Source: Thermodesulfobacteriales bacterium
Lineage (GTDB): Bacteria; Desulfobacterota_D; UBA1144; Nemesobacterales; UBA2774
Assembly: GCA_004525335.1 (NCBI GenBank)
Contig: SPCL01000038.1
Span: 1-16,036 of the forward strand
Length of the DNA stretch: 16,036 nt
Reading direction: 5' to 3'
Part shown: in pieces, positions 13,395 through 16,036 of the stretch
How positions within the stretch are numbered: position 1 is the first letter of the stretch
Layout: each line of letters starts with the position of its first letter
Notes under the pieces: model-generated
Databases searched by the model: none
What the model saw: the letters and a program-made list of their open reading frames with translations, nothing else
Told to the model about the DNA's origin: nothing
Made by a program: the position numbers and the translations under genes

Positions 13395-15527
13395 CTAAGT
13401 CCCGAGTTCTTCAAAGGATATATCTTGATAATGTACTACTTTATCCTTGCCTTGCTCTTTAGACTCATACAAGGCTCTATCCGCTTTCTCTATCAATGTT
13501 TCGTTATCAGGCGCGTTTTCGGGGTAAGTAGCAATTCCAATACTTAAGGTGATTTCAAACTCTTCTCCTTTAAATCTAAAAGGCATATTCTTAATACTAT
13601 TCTTTATTTTTTGCGCAACAATCAAAGAGCCTCTTTTGTTGGTATTAGGAAGAATAACGGCAAACTCATCCCCTCCGTACCTTGCAGATACATCTGTTTT
13701 CCTTAGAGACTCAACCAACACCTTCCCTACGAATGATAAAACACTGTCCCCAGCTTGATGCCCATAAGTATCATTAACATATTTTAAATCATCCACATCA
13801 ATTAGGACTAGAGATGCCCTCTCATCATATCTATCGGAATGTGCCACTGTGTAAGAAAGCATTTCTTGAAAATGCCTGTAGTTATAGAGCCCTGTAAGAC
13901 CGTCCCTTACTGCAAGCTCTTTTACATGTTGATAATCTAAATTGGTTTTAATAAATTTAGCAGATTCACTACAAATAATCTTAGCAATACCGATTTCACT
14001 CTCATTAAAAGGAAACTTCTCCTTACGCGCTATTACTACTGATCCCAAGACAGCAGCCTCTTTATCTTGTTCCTGAGGAATCTTTTCAATTATCGGATAG
14101 ATTAAAACTGATTTAATGTTTTTGACGCCCAAAGCAAAATCGATCTCTTTTCCAAAGATGCTCCTATATTTAGTTCTGGCCGAGAGATCATCTGCGTTAA
14201 AGTAGTTTTTGCCTTCATGTACAAGCCAGCTCAGTGTATCTGTATAGGGAATTTCGCTACCTTCCAGATGATTCTTATCTTTCTCACTAATCCTCTTTAA
14301 AATATTCACACCATCTTCCTCATTAAACAAAGAGATTCCGACAAAGTCTGCCTCTAAAACCCTTCCCAAAGTATCCACAATATGATCCATCACATCATCT
14401 ACACTATTTGTGGAATTGAGTTTTTGGGTGAATTCATAAAAAGAATTAAGCTCCTGAGTACTTAGCTTTGCTTGCTCAGAAAGCTGGAACCTGTCTATAA
14501 TCTCTGAAATTCTATCTGAAATAAGAGAAACTATAAGCTTCTCTTTCTCCCCAAATATATTTTTATCCATACTATCTATAATTAATATTCCAACAACTTC
14601 TCTTTTACTTTCAGGAGTACCTTTCTCGGCTTTCATCAGCAAAGGAGTAGCTAGAAGGGATCTGACAGGAATATCTTTTGTATAATAAATAAGGTTCTGT
14701 CTAACATTCTTAATACTTGTTATTAAAACCGGCGTTTTTGTTTTTAAGACCCAGCCAAGATACCCGCTTCGGAAGCTGACACGCTGCCCTTGGTCAATGT
14801 AATTTCTACTATTAGAGATATAGTCGGCTATTGCAAAGAGCCCGTCGTCCATCTTCATATAAAATAATATACTGTGGCTTTGAATAAGGTTGCTAAGTAT
14901 TTCAATTGCTTTATTTATATCTGCCCTTAATTCTTTTACATTTTTCGATTCATCCTGGTCATCCTCCAAATTCCCAGACATTAGATTATGAATCGGAAGT
15001 TTTTTAGCACTCCCCTTTTTGAGTATGTTCGACCTTAATGCCAGCTTGTTCCCTTTAAGCAAAAACCCTAAAATTACTGTTGAGAAAAGAAGTATTACTA
15101 CTTGGTAAGGGAGTGAGGGGCTTTGAAATTGAGTTATCTGAAGAACGGAGACTATAACAAAAGAAAGTCCCGCCGCAGGCCAGCCAAAAAAAAGAACTAC
15201 TACTGGCAGAAGTACATAGGAGAATGGAAACAGGTTATTTCCGGAAATTTCAAGAATTATTTCAAATACTAGGGTAAATAAGACTGAAAATTCTAGCTGA
15301 TCTATTAAGGATAAGTTTTGTACAGATGAGTTGATATAACTTAGAGACTTGTAAACAACAGAGGAAATCAATAGCAATACTGCCAGGATAGAGTAAAAAT
15401 TAAAGCTTTGAAAACTATTCTTATAAATTAGGGCAATAACTAAAATAGAAAGCACAACTATGAAGACTTTGCCCAAGACATAGTTAGAGGATTTTATTTT
15501 ACTCTTGAAATCTATAGACTTTTTCAC
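13395..15527 (-). CDS. Membrane GAF-GAF-GGDEF diguanylate cyclase
   Basis: This protein makes cyclic di-GMP from two GTP, under control of N-terminal sensory parts. The 710 aa hold an N-terminal membrane domain with about five hydrophobic segments (18-35, 44-62, 80-95, 102-128, 141-157). Two GAF-like domains follow (about 205-345 and 360-530), joined by a helical linker. The GGDEF domain covers 540-702. The active site is complete: RDGLTGLYNYRHF (541-553), metal-binding Asp577 in LIDVDD, and GGDEF at 618-622. The inhibitory I-site RxxD is present as RKTD (609-612), five residues before GGDEF, so product feedback is expected. No EAL domain is fused. The start is GTG at 15527, overlapping the ftsB reading frame by 29 nt; a TTG at codon 18 would shrink the overlap but has no better ribosome-binding site. 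Confidence 0.92.
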   Translation of the reverse strand: MKKSIDFKSKIKSSNYVLGKVFIVVLSILVIALIYKNSFQSFNFYSILAVLLLISSVVYKSLSYINSSVQNLSLIDQLEFSVLFTLVFEIILEISGNNLFPFSYVLLPVVVLFFGWPAAGLSFVIVSVLQITQFQSPSLPYQVVILLFSTVILGFLLKGNKLALRSNILKKGSAKKLPIHNLMSGNLEDDQDESKNVKELRADINKAIEILSNLIQSHSILFYMKMDDGLFAIADYISNSRNYIDQGQRVSFRSGYLGWVLKTKTPVLITSIKNVRQNLIYYTKDIPVRSLLATPLLMKAEKGTPESKREVVGILIIDSMDKNIFGEKEKLIVSLISDRISEIIDRFQLSEQAKLSTQELNSFYEFTQKLNSTNSVDDVMDHIVDTLGRVLEADFVGISLFNEEDGVNILKRISEKDKNHLEGSEIPYTDTLSWLVHEGKNYFNADDLSARTKYRSIFGKEIDFALGVKNIKSVLIYPIIEKIPQEQDKEAAVLGSVVIARKEKFPFNESEIGIAKIICSESAKFIKTNLDYQHVKELAVRDGLTGLYNYRHFQEMLSYTVAHSDRYDERASLVLIDVDDLKYVNDTYGHQAGDSVLSFVGKVLVESLRKTDVSARYGGDEFAVILPNTNKRGSLIVAQKIKNSIKNMPFRFKGEEFEITLSIGIATYPENAPDNETLIEKADRALYESKEQGKDKVVHYQDISFEELGT

Positions 15528-15768
15528 CTTTTTTGATCATCCCCAATTCTTGTCTTATAATTTTTTCCATATATGCATCATCCGTCTGAATCAAATCTAT
15601 TTTTTTCACCAGCTCGTTATTTGCCTTCTCTAATTTTAGGGATTCTACAATTACTTTTTCGTTCTCTTGGTTAAGAGCATAGACTTGTGTCATTTCTCTG
15701 GCAAAAAGGTAAACCATAAGAGAAACTACTGCGATAACGAGAACAACTCTGATTATGGCCTTTTCCAT
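15499..15768 (-). CDS. ftsB: FtsB/DivIC-family septum formation initiator
   Basis: This is a small bitopic division protein that links the FtsQ-FtsL complex to septal peptidoglycan synthesis. With the ATG at 15768 it has 89 aa: a short cytoplasmic start (MEKAIIR), one membrane segment (about 5-24), a periplasmic coiled coil rich in Glu, Asn and Leu (about 30-65), and the family's C-terminal block RQELGMIKKGEKVYRF. The ATG is chosen over an in-frame GTG at 15789 because it lies one base after the stop of the upstream hydrolase gene, which suits coupled translation; the GTG would add seven residues. Its 3' end overlaps the GGDEF gene by 29 nt. In many proteobacteria ftsB sits beside eno; that neighbour is not seen here. 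Confidence 0.88.
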   Translation of the reverse strand: MEKAIIRVVLVIAVVSLMVYLFAREMTQVYALNQENEKVIVESLKLEKANNELVKKIDLIQTDDAYMEKIIRQELGMIKKGEKVYRFQE

Positions 15769-15769
15769 T

Positions 15770-16036
15770 TTATAATATTGCCGAATCACCCGTAATGAAG
15801 GGATTTGATCTTCTTTCTATGCCAATAGTTGTAAATGGTCCATGCCCTGGGTAAACATTGTAAGAATCAGGAAGTGGCATAAGCTTTGACTTTATCGAAC
15901 CTACAAGCTCCCTCATGGAGGTCCCGCCTGTGAGATCAACCCTGCCAACACTACCTGCAAATAGAGTGTCTCCAGAAAACACATGGTCGTCTATTACAAA
16001 ACATACACTGCCCCAACTATGCCCTGGAGTATGCAA
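15770..16036 (-). CDS. Metallo-beta-lactamase-fold hydrolase, GloB/YcbL-like (5' part missing)
   Basis: The visible 88 residues are the C-terminal half of a glyoxalase II-like metal hydrolase; the reading frame runs off the window end, so the true start is not seen. Metal-binding signatures are HTPGHSWGSVCF, SGDTLFAGSVGRVDL (bridging Asp in SGDTLF) and VYPGHGPFTTIGIERRSNPF (last metal His in GHG). The N-terminal HxHxDH motif must lie beyond 16036. Relatives hydrolyse S-lactoylglutathione or other thioesters; the short C-terminus ending soon after NPF suggests the YcbL-type rather than the longer classical GloB. It ends one base before the ftsB ATG. Confidence 0.9.
   Translation of the reverse strand: MHTPGHSWGSVCFVIDDHVFSGDTLFAGSVGRVDLTGGTSMRELVGSIKSKLMPLPDSYNVYPGHGPFTTIGIERRSNPFITGDSAIL

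Noticed and set aside
1..16036. tRNA, rRNA, CRISPR, IS element, att site or riboswitch
   Set aside because: No cloverleaf, direct-repeat array, transposase or phage protein, or conserved aptamer pattern was found by eye on either strand.

Overview
This window (about 38% G+C by eye) looks like core chromosome of a Gram-negative, probably free-living bacterium. An MlaE-type permease and a lipoprotein with a clear lipobox imply an outer membrane. Together with a GloB-like hydrolase, a propionyl-CoA-type carboxylase with separate biotin carboxylase and carrier genes, a luciferase-like (LLM) oxidoreductase and a nitrilase, this suggests a low-GC lineage of the former Deltaproteobacteria or a neighbour (Desulfobacterota, SAR324 and Dadabacteria are candidates). 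That placement is inference. I see no IS element, phage gene, CRISPR array, tRNA or rRNA.

Layout. 1-2432 (+): a membrane-anchored lytic transglycosylase, an LLM-family flavin/F420 oxidoreductase and an aquaporin-family channel with an unusual pore signature. 2413-2766 (-): a decayed gene not previously delimited by any long ORF, with a signal peptide, an in-frame TGA, then a complete metzincin zinc site and Met-turn; it is a matrixin-like metalloprotease pseudogene and fills the only long gap. 2886-3794 (+): a nitrilase with its own promoter. 3878-5208 (-): a lipoprotein translationally coupled to an MlaE permease, with no ATPase or MCE partner in view. 5365-7098 (+): a glutaredoxin with a TTG start, then glutamyl-tRNA synthetase. 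7122-7988 (-): 3-hydroxyacyl-CoA dehydrogenase, divergent from coaE (8107-8706, +). 8862-12409 (+): a three-gene acyl-CoA carboxylase operon (carboxyltransferase, biotin carboxylase, biotin carrier). 12458-16036 (-): a tight run transcribed leftwards, from a metallo-beta-lactamase-fold hydrolase (cut by the window end) through ftsB and a large membrane GAF-GAF-GGDEF diguanylate cyclase to rsmA.

How the genes work together. The carboxylase operon, the 3-hydroxyacyl-CoA dehydrogenase and coaE all concern CoA and short-chain acyl-CoA metabolism, but they form separate transcription units. The ftsB-GGDEF overlap places a cell-division protein and a c-di-GMP synthase in one apparent transcript. 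Several convergent gene pairs almost touch. Some genes (gltX, coaE, the LLM gene, rsmA) lack a Shine-Dalgarno sequence; for gltX and coaE, promoter-like boxes sit so close to the ATG that leaderless mRNAs are plausible. I did not find a clearly new multigene system. The best leads are the protease pseudogene, the aquaporin filter and the FtsB/diguanylate cyclase arrangement.
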